A stretch of 64,000 nt of DNA from Streptomyces sp. NBC_00440 (GCF_036014215.1 NZ_CP107921.1:7065501-7129500); one strand, 5' to 3'. Shown: positions 1-8,736, numbered from the stretch's first letter. Notes: generated by a model from the sequence alone, not told the origin. Translations and numbers: made by a program.

Positions 1-129
1 CGGCTCACGGAGGAGGACACGGCCGCCATCGATCTGCTGCTGACCCCCGAGGACCCGCGCGGACTGCTGCTGCGTGACGACACGTATCTGCTCACGGCCC
101 GCACGGTGTACACCGCGCGCCGGGGCTGA
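1..129 (+). CDS. C-terminal end of a protein, probably a SAM-dependent methyltransferase (partial)
   Basis: Frame 1 is open from the window edge to a TGA at 127-129 and gives 42 residues ending in RTVYTARRG. The segment TPEDPRGLLLRDD followed by RTVYTARR resembles the C-terminal tail of Streptomyces class I methyltransferases. No catalytic motif lies inside the window, so the function is a guess from the tail alone. A strong hairpin follows about 50 bp downstream. Confidence 0.4.
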   Translation, partial: RLTEEDTAAIDLLLTPEDPRGLLLRDDTYLLTARTVYTARRG

Positions 130-182
130 CGCACCGGACCCGTCCCCGTCGGCCGACGGGGGACACCGGCCCCGCACACGAA

Positions 183-212
183 GGCGCCGCCCGGAACGAA
201 CCGGGCGGCGCC
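183..212. terminator. Bidirectional hairpin between convergent genes
   Basis: GGCGCCGCCCGG (183-194) and CCGGGCGGCGCC (201-212) form a perfect 12-bp stem with a 6-nt loop. It lies between the end of the + strand gene at 129 and the end of the - strand aldo/keto reductase at 313, so it can serve both. There is no U-tract, which is usual in Streptomyces. Confidence 0.8.
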
Positions 213-312
213 GCCGCCGTACGGGGTGACCGAACCGATGCGGTACGGGTCACCGGGCCCGGGGCGATGTGCGGGACGGCGGGACCAGGCGCCGAGGGCC
301 GTCCGGCGGGGA

Positions 313-1149
313 TCAGACGCCGAGAGACATGGTGGCCGGGTCGGCGCCCAGCCGCTTGCCCTCGTCGAGTGCCGCGATGGCCGCGAGGTCGTCGGCGTCC
401 AGCTCGAAGCCGAAGACGTCGATGTTCTCCTTGATCCGCGACGGCGTCACGGACTTGGGGATGACCACGTTCCCCGTCTGCAGATGCCAGCGCAGCACCA
501 CCTGAGCGGCGCTGCGGCCGTGCTTCTGCGCGATGGCGACGACGGTGGGGACCTCCAGCAGCCCCTTGCCCTGGCCGAGCGGCGACCAGGCCTCCGTGTG
601 AATGCCGTGCTCCGTGTGGAAGGCGCGCGACTCGGCCTGCTGCAGCTGCGGGTGGAGCTCGATCTGGTTGAGGGCCGGGACCACCGAGGTCTCGCCCAGC
701 AGACGCTTCAGGTGCTCCGGAAGGAAGTTGGAGACACCGATGGCCTTCGCGCGGCCGTCGGCGTGGATCTTCTCGAAGGCCTTGTACGTGTCCACGTAGG
801 CGTCCTTGGAGGGGACCGGCCAGTGGATCAGATACAGGTCGACGTAGTCGAGGCCGAGCTTGGACAGCGAGGCGTCGAAGGCGCGCAGGGTCGAGTCGTA
901 CCCCTGCTCGGAATTCCACAGCTTCGTGGTGACGAAGAGTTCGTCACGGGCGATTCCCGATGCGGCGAGCGCCTTCCCTGTGCCCTCCTCGTTGCCGTAG
1001 ATCGCAGCGGTGTCGATGCTGCGGTAGCCGGCTTCCAGCGCGGTGCCGACGGCCTTCGTGGCCTCGTCGTCGGCGACCTGCCAGACCCCGAAACCGAGCT
1101 GCGGCATCCGGGAGCCGTTGTTGAGGGTGATGAAGGGGACCTTGCTCAC
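313..1149 (-). CDS. Aldo/keto reductase (AKR family)
   Basis: A 278-aa soluble NADPH-dependent carbonyl reductase of the AKR fold. The catalytic tetrad is visible as D46, Y51 (in AAIYGNEEG), K76 (TTKLW) and H109 (LIHWP). The N-terminal LNNGSRMPQLGFGVWQV and the C-terminal IPKSVTPSRIKEN cofactor-binding segment are both typical, and the length is normal for the family. I chose the GTG start at 1149 because AGGAG sits 9 nt upstream; an in-frame start at 1206 would add residues unlike the family. It is convergent with the upstream methyltransferase-like gene. The substrate cannot be told from sequence; aldehydes or 2,5-diketo-gluconate-type sugars are usual for this branch. Confidence 0.93.
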   Translation of the reverse strand: MSKVPFITLNNGSRMPQLGFGVWQVADDEATKAVGTALEAGYRSIDTAAIYGNEEGTGKALAASGIARDELFVTTKLWNSEQGYDSTLRAFDASLSKLGLDYVDLYLIHWPVPSKDAYVDTYKAFEKIHADGRAKAIGVSNFLPEHLKRLLGETSVVPALNQIELHPQLQQAESRAFHTEHGIHTEAWSPLGQGKGLLEVPTVVAIAQKHGRSAAQVVLRWHLQTGNVVIPKSVTPSRIKENIDVFGFELDADDLAAIAALDEGKRLGADPATMSLGV

Positions 1150-1360
1150 GAGCGGTTGACTCCTCTTGGTGCGTGATGGCGAATACGTCATCGGTTGATA
1201 CGCCAATGGTCAACGATCACACGCCGCGGCCCATTCCCGCCCCCGTCCCGGGGAAATCTCCCGCCCCGAGGGTGCTCACGCCCCCAGGGGGCTCCCGTCC
1301 GGACTGCCCTGATGGCTCGAACTCCCTTGCGGGCAGTTCGAGTTGATCCTGTGCGTCCCC

Positions 1361-1417
1361 TTGACAACCAGTGTCCCGCCCGCTGATATGCGGTGTCGGT
1401 CAGGAAAGTTTCCTAAC
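1361..1417 (+). promoter_or_regulatory. Promoter and AGGAAA-type palindrome upstream of the chitinase gene
   Basis: A consensus TTGACA (1361-1366) is followed 17 bp later by TGATAT (1384-1389), a good vegetative promoter. Immediately downstream lies the inverted repeat AGGAAA-G-TTTCCT (1402-1414), extended by GT/AC at 1399-1400 and 1416-1417. A palindrome just after the -10 box is well placed to bind a repressor. It is not the usual ACTGGTCTAGACCA-like DasR site, so the cognate regulator is unknown. Confidence 0.6.
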
Positions 1418-1442
1418 ACTGTTCCGAGAGGACCACCCCCAC

Positions 1443-2435
1443 ATGCGCAGAGTCACGGCGGTACCCGCAGCGGCCCTCGGCCTGGTCTCCCTCGTCGCGC
1501 TTGCCCCTGCGGCCAGCGCCGCGCGGTCCACCGCCCCGGCGGCAGCCGCCGGCGCCATGGCGGCTGCCCCGTACGAATACCTCGGCTGGGGCAGCCCGCA
1601 GAAACCGGCGGATGTGATGGCGGCGACCGGCGTGAAGTGGTTCACCCTCGCCTTCGTCCTCTCCGACGGCGGCTGCAACCCGAAGTGGGACGGTGACCGG
1701 GCGCTGAAGGGCGGCTCCGACGAGACCGCCATCAAGGCGATCCGGGCGAAGGGTGGCGATGTCGTCGTCTCGGTCGGCGGCTGGAGCGGCAACAAGCTCG
1801 GCGAGAAGTGCTCCAGTGCGTCGGCCCTGGCGGGTGCCTACCAGAAGGTGATCGACGCCTACGGCCTCAAGGCGCTCGACATCGACATCGAGGACACCGA
1901 GTTCACGAACAGCACGGTCCGCCGGCGCGTCGTCGACGCGCTGAAGATCGTCAAGTCGAAGAACGCCGGCATCCTGACGTACGTGACGATGGGCACGACC
2001 CCGAGCGGTCCCGACGCCACCGGCAAGGACCTCATCAAGAAGGGCGCGGCGGCCGGACTGGACAACGACGCCTGGGTGATCATGCCGTTCGACTTCGGCG
2101 GCCACAGCGGCTCGATGGGCCAGGCGACGGTCGGGGCCATGGACGGTCTCAAGGCGGCGGTCAAGAGCGCGTACGGCTACGACGACGCCACCGCGTACCG
2201 GCACATCGGTGTCTCGTCGATGAACGGGAAGACGGACGACGCCGACGAGACCGTCACCACCGGGGACTTCAACACGATCCTCGGGTACGCACAGCAGCAC
2301 CACATCGCGCGGTTCGCCTTCTGGGCGGTCAACCGGGACCGCCAGTGCGGGTCCGGGAGCGACTCGGACGCGTGCAGCGGGATCACCCAGTCGCCGTACG
2401 CCTTCACCAAGATCGCCGTCAAGTACACGGGCTGA
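1443..2435 (+). CDS. Secreted GH18 chitinase-like glycoside hydrolase
   Basis: A 330-aa exported protein. A Sec signal peptide (MRRVTAVPAAALGLVSLVAL, then APAASAA with an AxA cleavage site) precedes a single GH18 catalytic barrel. The family signature DxxDxDxE appears as LDIDIEDTE, with the last Glu as probable acid/base, and the second conserved strand appears as VVVSVGGWSG. It has no carbohydrate-binding module, unlike many Streptomyces chitinases. Expected role: hydrolysis of chitin or chito-oligosaccharides outside the cell. The ATG at 1443 is preferred because GAGAGG precedes it and the signal peptide begins there; a GTG-led extension from 1371 would bury the signal. The gene stands alone between a promoter/palindrome and a terminator. 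Confidence 0.9.
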   Translation: MRRVTAVPAAALGLVSLVALAPAASAARSTAPAAAAGAMAAAPYEYLGWGSPQKPADVMAATGVKWFTLAFVLSDGGCNPKWDGDRALKGGSDETAIKAIRAKGGDVVVSVGGWSGNKLGEKCSSASALAGAYQKVIDAYGLKALDIDIEDTEFTNSTVRRRVVDALKIVKSKNAGILTYVTMGTTPSGPDATGKDLIKKGAAAGLDNDAWVIMPFDFGGHSGSMGQATVGAMDGLKAAVKSAYGYDDATAYRHIGVSSMNGKTDDADETVTTGDFNTILGYAQQHHIARFAFWAVNRDRQCGSGSDSDACSGITQSPYAFTKIAVKYTG

Positions 2436-2474
2436 GAGCGGGGGACGGGGTGGGGGCGGCCGGGGCGGCCGGCG

Positions 2475-2492
2475 GCGGGGGCCGGCCCCCGC
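2475..2492. terminator. Perfect 18-bp GC palindrome
   Basis: GCGGGGGCC (2475-2483) abuts GGCCCCCGC (2484-2492), directly downstream of the chitinase stop. It is also close to the end of the convergent acyl-CoA synthetase gene, so it probably ends both transcripts. Confidence 0.65.
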
Positions 2493-2543
2493 TGTCCGCC
2501 GCCCCGCCGTACCCCTCCTGACGGCGCGCGTCCTGTCCGGTCT

Positions 2544-4364
2544 TCAGCGGTAGAGCGCCTCGACCTCTTCGCTGTACGCCGTCTCGATCGCCTTGCGCTT
2601 GAGTTTCAGCGACGGGGTGAGCAGACCGTGCTCCTCGGAGAACTGATGGGCGAGGATCCGGAACGTCCTGATCGACTCGGCCTGCGACACCAGGGTGTTC
2701 GCCGCCACCACCGACCGCCGGACCTCGGTCTCCAGCTCCGGATCACGCACCAGGGCGGCCGGGGACATCTGCGGTTTGCCGTGGAGGGAGAGCCAGTGGG
2801 CGACCGCCTCCTGGTCGAGCGTGACCAGCGCCGCGATGTACGGCCGGTCGTTGCCCACGACCAGGCACTGTCCGACCAGGGGATGGCCCCGTACCCGCTC
2901 CTCCAGCCCCGCCGGTGACACGCTCTTGCCGCCGGAGGTCACCAGGATCTCCTTCTTGCGGCCGGTGATCGTGAGATAACCGTCGTCGTCCAGCGAGCCC
3001 AGGTCGCCGGTGGAGAGCCAGCCTTCGTGGAGTACGTCGTCGGTCGCCTTGGGGGAGTTGAGGTACCCGCCGAACACGTTCAGGCCGCGCACCCACACCT
3101 CGCCGTCGTCGGCGATGTACACGGTGTTGCCGGGGATCGGCTGGCCGACCGTGCCGTAGCGGGTGCGCTCGGGCGGGTTGGCGGTGGCCGCCGCCGTCGA
3201 TTCGGTGAGCCCGTACCCCTCGTAGATCGAGACACCGGCGCCCTCGTAGAACAGACCCAGCCGCCGGTCCATCCCCGAGCCGCCGGACATCGCGTGCCGC
3301 ACCCGGCCGCCCATCGCCGCGCGCACCTTCGCGTAGACGACCTTCTCGAAGAACTGGTGCTGCATCCGCAGGCTCGCCGAGGGGCCAGGGCCCAGCCCGA
3401 ACGCCTTGTGCTCCAGGGCCTCCGCATAGCGCACCGCCACCTCGACGGCTTTGTCGAAGGGCCCCGCCTTCCCCTCGGTCTCGGCCTTGCGGCGTGCGGC
3501 GTTGAAGACCTTCTCGAAGATGTAGGGCACGGCGAGGATGAACGTCGGCCGGAAGGCGGCGAGATCGGGCAGCAGCGCGCGGGCCGCCAGCTCGGGCTGG
3601 TGGCCCAGCTTGACCCGGCCGCGGATGGCGGCGACCTCGACCATCCTGCCGAAGACATGGGCGAGCGGCAGGAAGAGCAGGGTGGACGAGGTCTCGCCGC
3701 GCTTGGAGCGGAACACCGGCTCCCAGCGGGCGACCATGGTGTCCGCCTCGTACATCAGATTGGCGTGGGTGATCACGCAGCCCTTGGGGCGGCCGGTGGT
3801 GCCGGAGGTGTAGATGACCGTGGCGACGGACACCGGGGTCACGGCCCGCCGGTGGCGGTGCACCACCTCGTCGTCGATGCCGACGCCCGCGGCCAGCAGT
3901 TCCTCCAGCGCGCCCGCGTCCAGCTGCCAGAGTCTGCGCAGATTGGGCAGCCGGTCGATCACCGAGCCGATGGTCATGGCGTGGTCCTCGTGCTCGACCA
4001 TGCAGGCGCTGACCTCGGAGTCGTACAGCATCCAGAAGACCTGCTCGGCGGACGACGTCGGGTACACGGGCACCGGCTGGGCGCCCACGGCCCAGAGGGC
4101 GAAGTCGAAGAGCGTCCACTCGTAGCGGGTCCGGCACATGATCGCGACACGGTCGCCGAAGCGCACTCCGTCGGCGAGCAGCCCTTTGGCGAGCGCGAGC
4201 ACCTGGTCGCGGAACTCGCCGGACGACATGTCGTACCAGCGCCCGTCCTCCTTCCGGCCGAGGGCAGACCGGTGGGGATCATCTTCGGCGTGCTCGAACA
4301 CGACGTCCGCCAGTCCGCCGACCTGGGGCGCCGTCACTATGGGTGGGACAGTGAACTCGCGCAA
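2544..4364 (-). CDS. Long-chain fatty acid-CoA ligase (AMP-forming)
   Basis: A 606-aa member of the ANL superfamily that activates fatty acids to acyl-adenylate and then acyl-CoA. The AMP-binding P-loop YTSGTTGRPKGC lies at residues 185-196. Further on are the GYGLTEST adenine-binding motif, the STGDLG hinge region, and a C-terminal LKLKRKAIE carrying the probable catalytic Lys. Length and layout match the FadD15-like long-chain enzymes of actinobacteria. The start is TTG at 4364 with AGGAG 9 nt upstream. The gene is monocistronic, with a long 5' region before the next gene. It feeds beta-oxidation or lipid synthesis; no neighbour points to a specialised substrate. Confidence 0.93.
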   Translation of the reverse strand: MREFTVPPIVTAPQVGGLADVVFEHAEDDPHRSALGRKEDGRWYDMSSGEFRDQVLALAKGLLADGVRFGDRVAIMCRTRYEWTLFDFALWAVGAQPVPVYPTSSAEQVFWMLYDSEVSACMVEHEDHAMTIGSVIDRLPNLRRLWQLDAGALEELLAAGVGIDDEVVHRHRRAVTPVSVATVIYTSGTTGRPKGCVITHANLMYEADTMVARWEPVFRSKRGETSSTLLFLPLAHVFGRMVEVAAIRGRVKLGHQPELAARALLPDLAAFRPTFILAVPYIFEKVFNAARRKAETEGKAGPFDKAVEVAVRYAEALEHKAFGLGPGPSASLRMQHQFFEKVVYAKVRAAMGGRVRHAMSGGSGMDRRLGLFYEGAGVSIYEGYGLTESTAAATANPPERTRYGTVGQPIPGNTVYIADDGEVWVRGLNVFGGYLNSPKATDDVLHEGWLSTGDLGSLDDDGYLTITGRKKEILVTSGGKSVSPAGLEERVRGHPLVGQCLVVGNDRPYIAALVTLDQEAVAHWLSLHGKPQMSPAALVRDPELETEVRRSVVAANTLVSQAESIRTFRILAHQFSEEHGLLTPSLKLKRKAIETAYSEEVEALYR

Positions 4365-4747
4365 AATGACCTGCTCCTATGTGACGCTCCGCACAGCGCC
4401 GTGACGCTACCCCAACGCGAGTTCCGGCGGGAGAGGGGTCCGGTGACCGGAATGTGGGGATATCGCGAGGCTCTGGAGGGGCCCAGCAGGTGAAATGTAC
4501 CCAGATGGCGAAGTGTTGGGCACCCTCCTGACCGAACGGTAAGTTCCGCGAGGTGGAATCTCCACCGAATCTGTACGGAGAAGGCACGGAGGCCGCTCAA
4601 CCCCTGTGACCTGCGGAGGTCATGTGGGCCGCACGTTCCGTCGGCGGCAGCGTCCCGTGACGTCGCTGTGATCCCGCTGTGACCGCGGGGGTGTCACCTG
4701 TGGTGACGGACGGTCACGAGGTGGCCGGAAAATGCAGAAGCCGGGGA
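4365..4747. other. Intergenic region between efflux pump and acyl-CoA ligase
   Basis: About 380 bp without a convincing gene. It holds the 5' leader of the TTG-initiated acyl-CoA ligase and a short palindrome GGTGGA-ATC-TCCACC (4552-4566), possibly an operator. The region is slightly richer in AT than the genes around it, as expected for promoter DNA. Confidence 0.4.
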
Positions 4748-4794
4748 CAACGCGGAGGGTGCCCGAACGACTCGTTCGGGCACCCTCCGCGTTG
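4748..4794. terminator. Very long perfect terminator hairpin
   Basis: Two 23-bp arms (4748-4770 and 4772-4794) are exact reverse complements separated by one base. The core reads GCCCGAACGA-C-TCGTTCGGGC. It lies 28 bp downstream of the DHA2 pump stop codon on the - strand. A stem of this length with essentially no loop would be an efficient factor-independent terminator. Confidence 0.85.
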
Positions 4795-4822
4795 CCGTGT
4801 GCTGTCCCGGGACGGGCCAGGG

Positions 4823-6325
4823 TCACCGGGCCGCGGCGACCTCCGGCTCCTCGGTGCGCACCACCGGCGCGGGCGCGGCCGGCGCGGGCCGCAGGAAGGC
4901 CAGTACGGCGATCCCGGCCACCAGGCCCAGGATGCCCGCGATGAGCGCGGCGCCGTTGAGCCCCGACGCGAAGGCGCTGTGCAGCGTCGCATCCGGGATC
5001 CGGGAGCGCAGCGCGGACGCTCCGCCGCCCGCCAGGACATGGGCGGCGGTGTGCGCCTGCGCGGAGGGGCCGGGCAGCGCCGCCTCCATCCGCGAGGTGA
5101 GCACGGTGCCGAACACCGCGACGCCCAGCGCGAACCCGAGCTGGCGGAAGGTGTTGACCGCGCCGCCCGCCATACCCGCGTTGCGCGGCGGTACGGAGGC
5201 GAGCGCCGCGCCCGCGAGCGCCGGCGACACCAGGCCGACCCCGATCCCGGCCAGCACGAGTCCGGCCGACAGACCGGTCCAGTCCGACCCCGCGTCCAGC
5301 GTGGCCTGGGCCAGCGCCCCTGCCCCGATGAGGACAAGACCACCGCCGATCACCAGCCGGGGCGACCTGCCGTGCAGCAGCCGGCCACCGAGCGCCGCCA
5401 CCACGAAGGAGGCCACGGCCAGCGGCAGTACGGCGAGCCCCGCCCGTACCGGGCTCATCCCGAGCAGCGTCTGGAGCCAGATCGAGGTGTAGGGCAGCAC
5501 GCCGAAGGCGGCCGCGTTGAAGGCCAGCGCGCCCACCATCACCACGGCGAACGACGGCCGGCGCAGCAGCCCCAGGTCGAGCAGCGGATGGGCGGCACGC
5601 CGTTCGACGACCACGAACGCGGCCAGCGCCACCACGGCGACGGCCACGGCGGCCCCGGTACGTCCGGAGATCCAGCCCACGGTGTCCGCGCGCACCACGG
5701 CGAACGTCAGGGCCCCGGCGAACACCGCGAAGGCCGCGGTACCGGCCCAGTCGACCTTGCGGTCGGTCTGCCGCTGCGACTCGGTGACCGTACGCAGCGT
5801 GATCCAGATGGCCGCCGCGCTCACCGGCAGATTGACGAAGAAGATCCACCGCCAGTCCAGCGACTGCGTCAGCACCCCGCCGAGCACCGGGCCGATGGCC
5901 GCGGCGGCGCCGCTCACCGCGCCCCACACCCCGAGCGCGACGCCGCGGTCCCGCCCCTGGTAGGCGGCGCCGAGCAGTGAGAGGGTCGTCGCGAACATGG
6001 CAGCGCCGCCCACCCCTTGCAGCCCGCGCATCGCGATGAGCATCGCCGGACTTGTCGAGAGGCCGCAGGCCAGTGACGCCAGCGCGAACAGCGCGGTGCC
6101 CGCCGCGTACAGCCTGCGCCGCCCCGTGACATCGGCCGCCGCCCCCGCGCCGAGCAGCAGCGCGGCGAGCGCGAGCGCATAGATGTCGATCACCCACTGG
6201 AGATCCGAGAGCGACGCATGCAGCGAACCCGCCATGTCGGGCAGTGCCACGATCACGATCGTCACGTCGAGCAGCAGCATGAAGGTGCCCAGACAGACCG
6301 CTATGAGCGGCCCCCACTTACGCAT
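4823..6325 (-). CDS. MFS drug efflux transporter, DHA2 (14-TMS) family
   Basis: A 500-aa integral membrane proton antiporter of the EmrB/QacA type. The N-terminal LDVTIVIVALP and the loop 2-3 motif GAAADVTGRRRLY are diagnostic of the family. The length and about 14 hydrophobic segments fit DHA2 rather than the 12-TMS DHA1 family. The ATG at 6325 has GGGAGAG just upstream; a start ten codons earlier lacks support. It is transcribed divergently from a Lrp-type regulator at 6468 across a 142-bp gap, the usual arrangement for a pump and its controller. The exported compound is unknown. The gene ends in the long hairpin at 4748-4794. Confidence 0.92.
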   Translation of the reverse strand: MRKWGPLIAVCLGTFMLLLDVTIVIVALPDMAGSLHASLSDLQWVIDIYALALAALLLGAGAAADVTGRRRLYAAGTALFALASLACGLSTSPAMLIAMRGLQGVGGAAMFATTLSLLGAAYQGRDRGVALGVWGAVSGAAAAIGPVLGGVLTQSLDWRWIFFVNLPVSAAAIWITLRTVTESQRQTDRKVDWAGTAAFAVFAGALTFAVVRADTVGWISGRTGAAVAVAVVALAAFVVVERRAAHPLLDLGLLRRPSFAVVMVGALAFNAAAFGVLPYTSIWLQTLLGMSPVRAGLAVLPLAVASFVVAALGGRLLHGRSPRLVIGGGLVLIGAGALAQATLDAGSDWTGLSAGLVLAGIGVGLVSPALAGAALASVPPRNAGMAGGAVNTFRQLGFALGVAVFGTVLTSRMEAALPGPSAQAHTAAHVLAGGGASALRSRIPDATLHSAFASGLNGAALIAGILGLVAGIAVLAFLRPAPAAPAPVVRTEEPEVAAAR

Positions 6326-6467
6326 TCGTTCTCTCCCGGTGTGCCCGTGTTCCACGACCGGTGGTCCGTACTGTTTCCGGTCACCCGTACGATCGGTGAA
6401 GTACGGCGGGATCCGTTAACCACAGCCGGATATTCGCCGGAACCCGACATCAGGAGGCGAGATCCGG

Positions 6468-7472
6468 GTGGAATCGCATGACTTCGACGAGCTCGACCTC
6501 CAGCTGCTGCACGGGCTCGAAGTCAACGCACGTGTCTCTTTCAGCCGACTCGCGGGCGTGCTCGGTGTCTCCGACCAGACGGTCGCCCGCCGGTACCGGC
6601 GGCTGCACACCGAAGGCGGTCTGCGGGTGGTCGGGGTCCGTGACGCAGCGAGCCTCGGCCAGGACACCTGGATGCTCCGGCTGCGCTGTGCGCCCGACGC
6701 CGCCGACTCGATCGCCAGGGCGCTCGCCCGGCGCCCCGACACCGCCTGGATCGGACTCACGTCGGGCGGTACGGAAGTCGTCGGCCAGACCAGCGCGCGC
6801 ACCCGCGGCGAACACGAGGAGCTGCTGCTCGGCAAGTTGCCGCGCACCCCGAGCATCACCGAGATCAGGGCCCACCAGCTGCTGCACCGCTTCTACGGCG
6901 GCCCCGCCGGCTGGCTCGGCAAGAGCCGCGCCCTGACCGACGCACAGGTGGCGGCGCTCCGGCCGTCCGGGGCCGGGCGGACGGATGGCGCCGCCATCAC
7001 GGACTCCGGCATCACCGCGGACGACGAACCGCTGGTCGCCGCGCTCGAACGCGACGGCCGCGCCACTTTCGCCGAACTCCGGAAGGCGACCGGCCGTTCG
7101 GAGTCGGCGGTGCGCCGCAGGCTCGACCAGCTGCTGGGCTCCGGCACGCTCTTCGTCGATGTGCAGTTCGACTCCGAGCAGTTCGGGTACGGGATCGCGG
7201 CCCTGCTGTGGATCACCGCGGCTCCTTCGGCCCTGGACTCCGTCGGGCGGGCGCTGGCGACCCACCGGGAAGTGGCCACCGCGAGCGCCGTCTCGGGGCC
7301 GTGCAATCTGTTCGCGGTGGTGGTGTGCCGCGACACCCCCGAGCTGTACGCGTATGTGAGCGCACGCCTCGGCCGGCTGGAAGGGGTCCAGCATGTGGAG
7401 TGCACACCGATGCTGCGCCGGGTCAAGCAGCTCACGTACGAGGAGCGGCTCACCGGCCGCACGGTCTCCTAG
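6468..7472 (+). CDS. Lrp/AsnC family regulator with two tandem DNA-binding/ligand modules
   Basis: A 334-aa transcription factor, about twice the length of a standard Lrp protein. Residues about 5-50 form one winged-helix unit (LDLQLLHGLEVNARVSF, then VSDQTVARRYRRL). A second Lrp unit starts near residue 185 (ALERDGRATFAELRK, then SESAVRRRLDQL) and ends with the RAM-like ligand domain. The start is GTG at 6468 with AGGAGG 10 nt upstream. It diverges from the DHA2 pump and probably regulates it. Its TAG stop is embedded in the CTAG tetranucleotide (7469-7472) used as an insertion site by the adjacent IS, so the gene survives the insertion unchanged. Confidence 0.88.
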   Translation: MESHDFDELDLQLLHGLEVNARVSFSRLAGVLGVSDQTVARRYRRLHTEGGLRVVGVRDAASLGQDTWMLRLRCAPDAADSIARALARRPDTAWIGLTSGGTEVVGQTSARTRGEHEELLLGKLPRTPSITEIRAHQLLHRFYGGPAGWLGKSRALTDAQVAALRPSGAGRTDGAAITDSGITADDEPLVAALERDGRATFAELRKATGRSESAVRRRLDQLLGSGTLFVDVQFDSEQFGYGIAALLWITAAPSALDSVGRALATHREVATASAVSGPCNLFAVVVCRDTPELYAYVSARLGRLEGVQHVECTPMLRRVKQLTYEERLTGRTVS

Positions 7473-7527
7473 GCAGTGTCTTCAAAGATCTTGCCAAGAT
7501 GGCGCGGTAGCTGAGCATGATGCCTTG

Positions 7528-7833
7528 GTGGAACATCTTTCTGTCGACGTGCGCGCTTCGCTCCGGCTCTTCGCTTTCTACTTGGCGAACGGCACCCTCG
7601 ACCTGGACCTGCTCGAAGGGTTTGACTATCGCTCGACCGTTTTTCACTCCGGCTCCTCGTTGGAACAGGTCTTCGCGATCTATAGCAATGTGCTGCAAAT
7701 CGACACCGACGGCATGGTGCTGAACGACGGAGACGCGCAGTACCGGGTCGCGCAGTGGGTCCGAGTGTGCTGCGACCCGAGCTATCGGGTCGAGCCGCCC
7801 TTCGATGCCTGGGAGACGGAGCTCCATCTCTGA
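7528..7833 (+). CDS. Small protein of unknown function carried inside the IS
   Basis: An in-frame reading of about 101 residues from GTG 7528 to TGA 7833. Its globular part includes FYLANGTLDLDLLEG, LEQVFAIYSNVLQID and the C-terminal PFDAWETELHL. The pattern looks like a real conserved actinomycete protein rather than a chance frame; I cannot name its family securely. There is no clear ribosome binding site, and TTG 7525 is an alternative start. Codon use is less GC-biased than that of neighbours (for example the stretch around 7620-7700), which suggests recent acquisition. It lies wholly between the left inverted repeat and the transposase and is convergent with it, so it travels with the element. 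It could also be a host gene whose 5' end was replaced by the IS end. Confidence 0.55.
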   Translation: MEHLSVDVRASLRLFAFYLANGTLDLDLLEGFDYRSTVFHSGSSLEQVFAIYSNVLQIDTDGMVLNDGDAQYRVAQWVRVCCDPSYRVEPPFDAWETELHL

Positions 7834-7858
7834 TGACCCGGCGTTCACCGTCAGAACA

Positions 7859-8706
7859 TCACGCCCACATCAGGAGCGACGCGAGAGTGACGGCTGCATG
7901 GAAGGACTCCGCGGTCTTGTCGTAGCGAGTGGCGATGCCGCGCCACTGCTTCAGCCGATTGAAGCAGCGTTCCACCACGTTTCGCTGCTTGTAGCGCTGC
8001 TTGTCGAAGGCCGGTGGGCGCCCGCCGCGACTGCCGCGCCGGAGCCGGTTTTGGACCTGGTCGGCCCGCTCGGGGATGGTGTGACCGATGCTGCGTCGTC
8101 GCAGCCAGGTGCGGATGGCCCGGGAACTGTAGCCCTTGTCGCCCAGCACGTGGGAGGGTCGTACTCGGGGCCGCCCCGGGCCGATGCGAGGCACTCGTAT
8201 CGCTTCAATCACCGCAGTGAACTGGGTGCAGTCATTGGTGTTGCCGCCCGTGAGCGTGAAAGCGAGCGGACGGCCGGCACCGTCGCAGGCCAGATGGATT
8301 TTGCTGGTCAGGCCACCTCGGGAACGTCCGAGTGCGGGGCTGCGGAGCCCCCTTTTCGTGCCCCGGCGGCGTGCTGGTGGGCGCGGACGACGGTGGAGTC
8401 GACCGACACGAGCCAGTCGACGTCCCCGTCCGCGTCCGCCCCGGCCTGGGCGGCCTGCAGCATTCGCTCGAACGTTCCGTCCAGAGCCCACCGCCGGAAC
8501 CGGGTGTGCAGTGTGGCCCACGGACCGTACCGGTCGGGCACATCCCGCCAGGCCACCCCCGTCCGGAACTTCCACACGATCCCGTTGAGCACCATGCGAT
8601 CGTCCAGCCGCTTCCTACCCCGCAGCGGCCTGGGCAGCAGGGGCCGGACGAACTCCCACTCGGCATCCGACAGTTCATGGCGACGTATCACGACACCATG
8701 ATCCAC
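7859..8706 (-). CDS. IS5-family transposase read through a -1 frameshift (OrfA/OrfB)
   Basis: OrfA starts at ATG 8706 (MDHGVVIRRHELSDAEWEFV) and supplies the N-terminal helix-turn-helix region and the first catalytic Asp (SVDSTVVRAH). The frame then changes by -1 in the run CGAAAAGGGGG (about 8348-8358 on the - strand). OrfB continues with SPALGRSRGGLTSKIHLACD, the second Asp (VLGDKGYSS) and the catalytic Glu in NVVERCFNRLK, ending at 7859. The combined product is about 282 residues. The slippery A-rich/G-rich run is the usual device in this family, so this is a programmed frameshift rather than a broken gene. The enzyme should still be active. Confidence 0.85.
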
Positions 8707-8736
8707 CAGCGGTGATCATTTGAAGACACTGCCTAG

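Larger units (their letters stand above)
7473..8732 (-). mobile_element. IS5-type insertion sequence (about 1.26 kb) with a passenger ORF
   Basis: Terminal inverted repeats GCAGTGTCTTCAAA start at 7473 and, as reverse complement, end at 8732. The left copy continues GATC and the right copy TGATC. CTAG flanks both sides (7469-7472 and 8733-8736), read as a target duplication; because CTAG is palindromic, TA plus one extra G in each repeat is an equivalent reading. The element contains a two-frame transposase on the - strand and an unrelated small ORF on the + strand between the left repeat and the transposase stop. Confidence 0.85.

Noticed and set aside
1371..1442. Upstream GTG start for the chitinase
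   Set aside because: It would place the promoter -10 region and the palindrome inside the coding region and bury the signal peptide.
8348..8358. Frameshift making the IS5-type transposase a pseudogene
   Set aside because: The shift lies in an A-rich/G-rich slippery run and changes the frame by -1, as in functional members of this family. All catalytic residues are intact.
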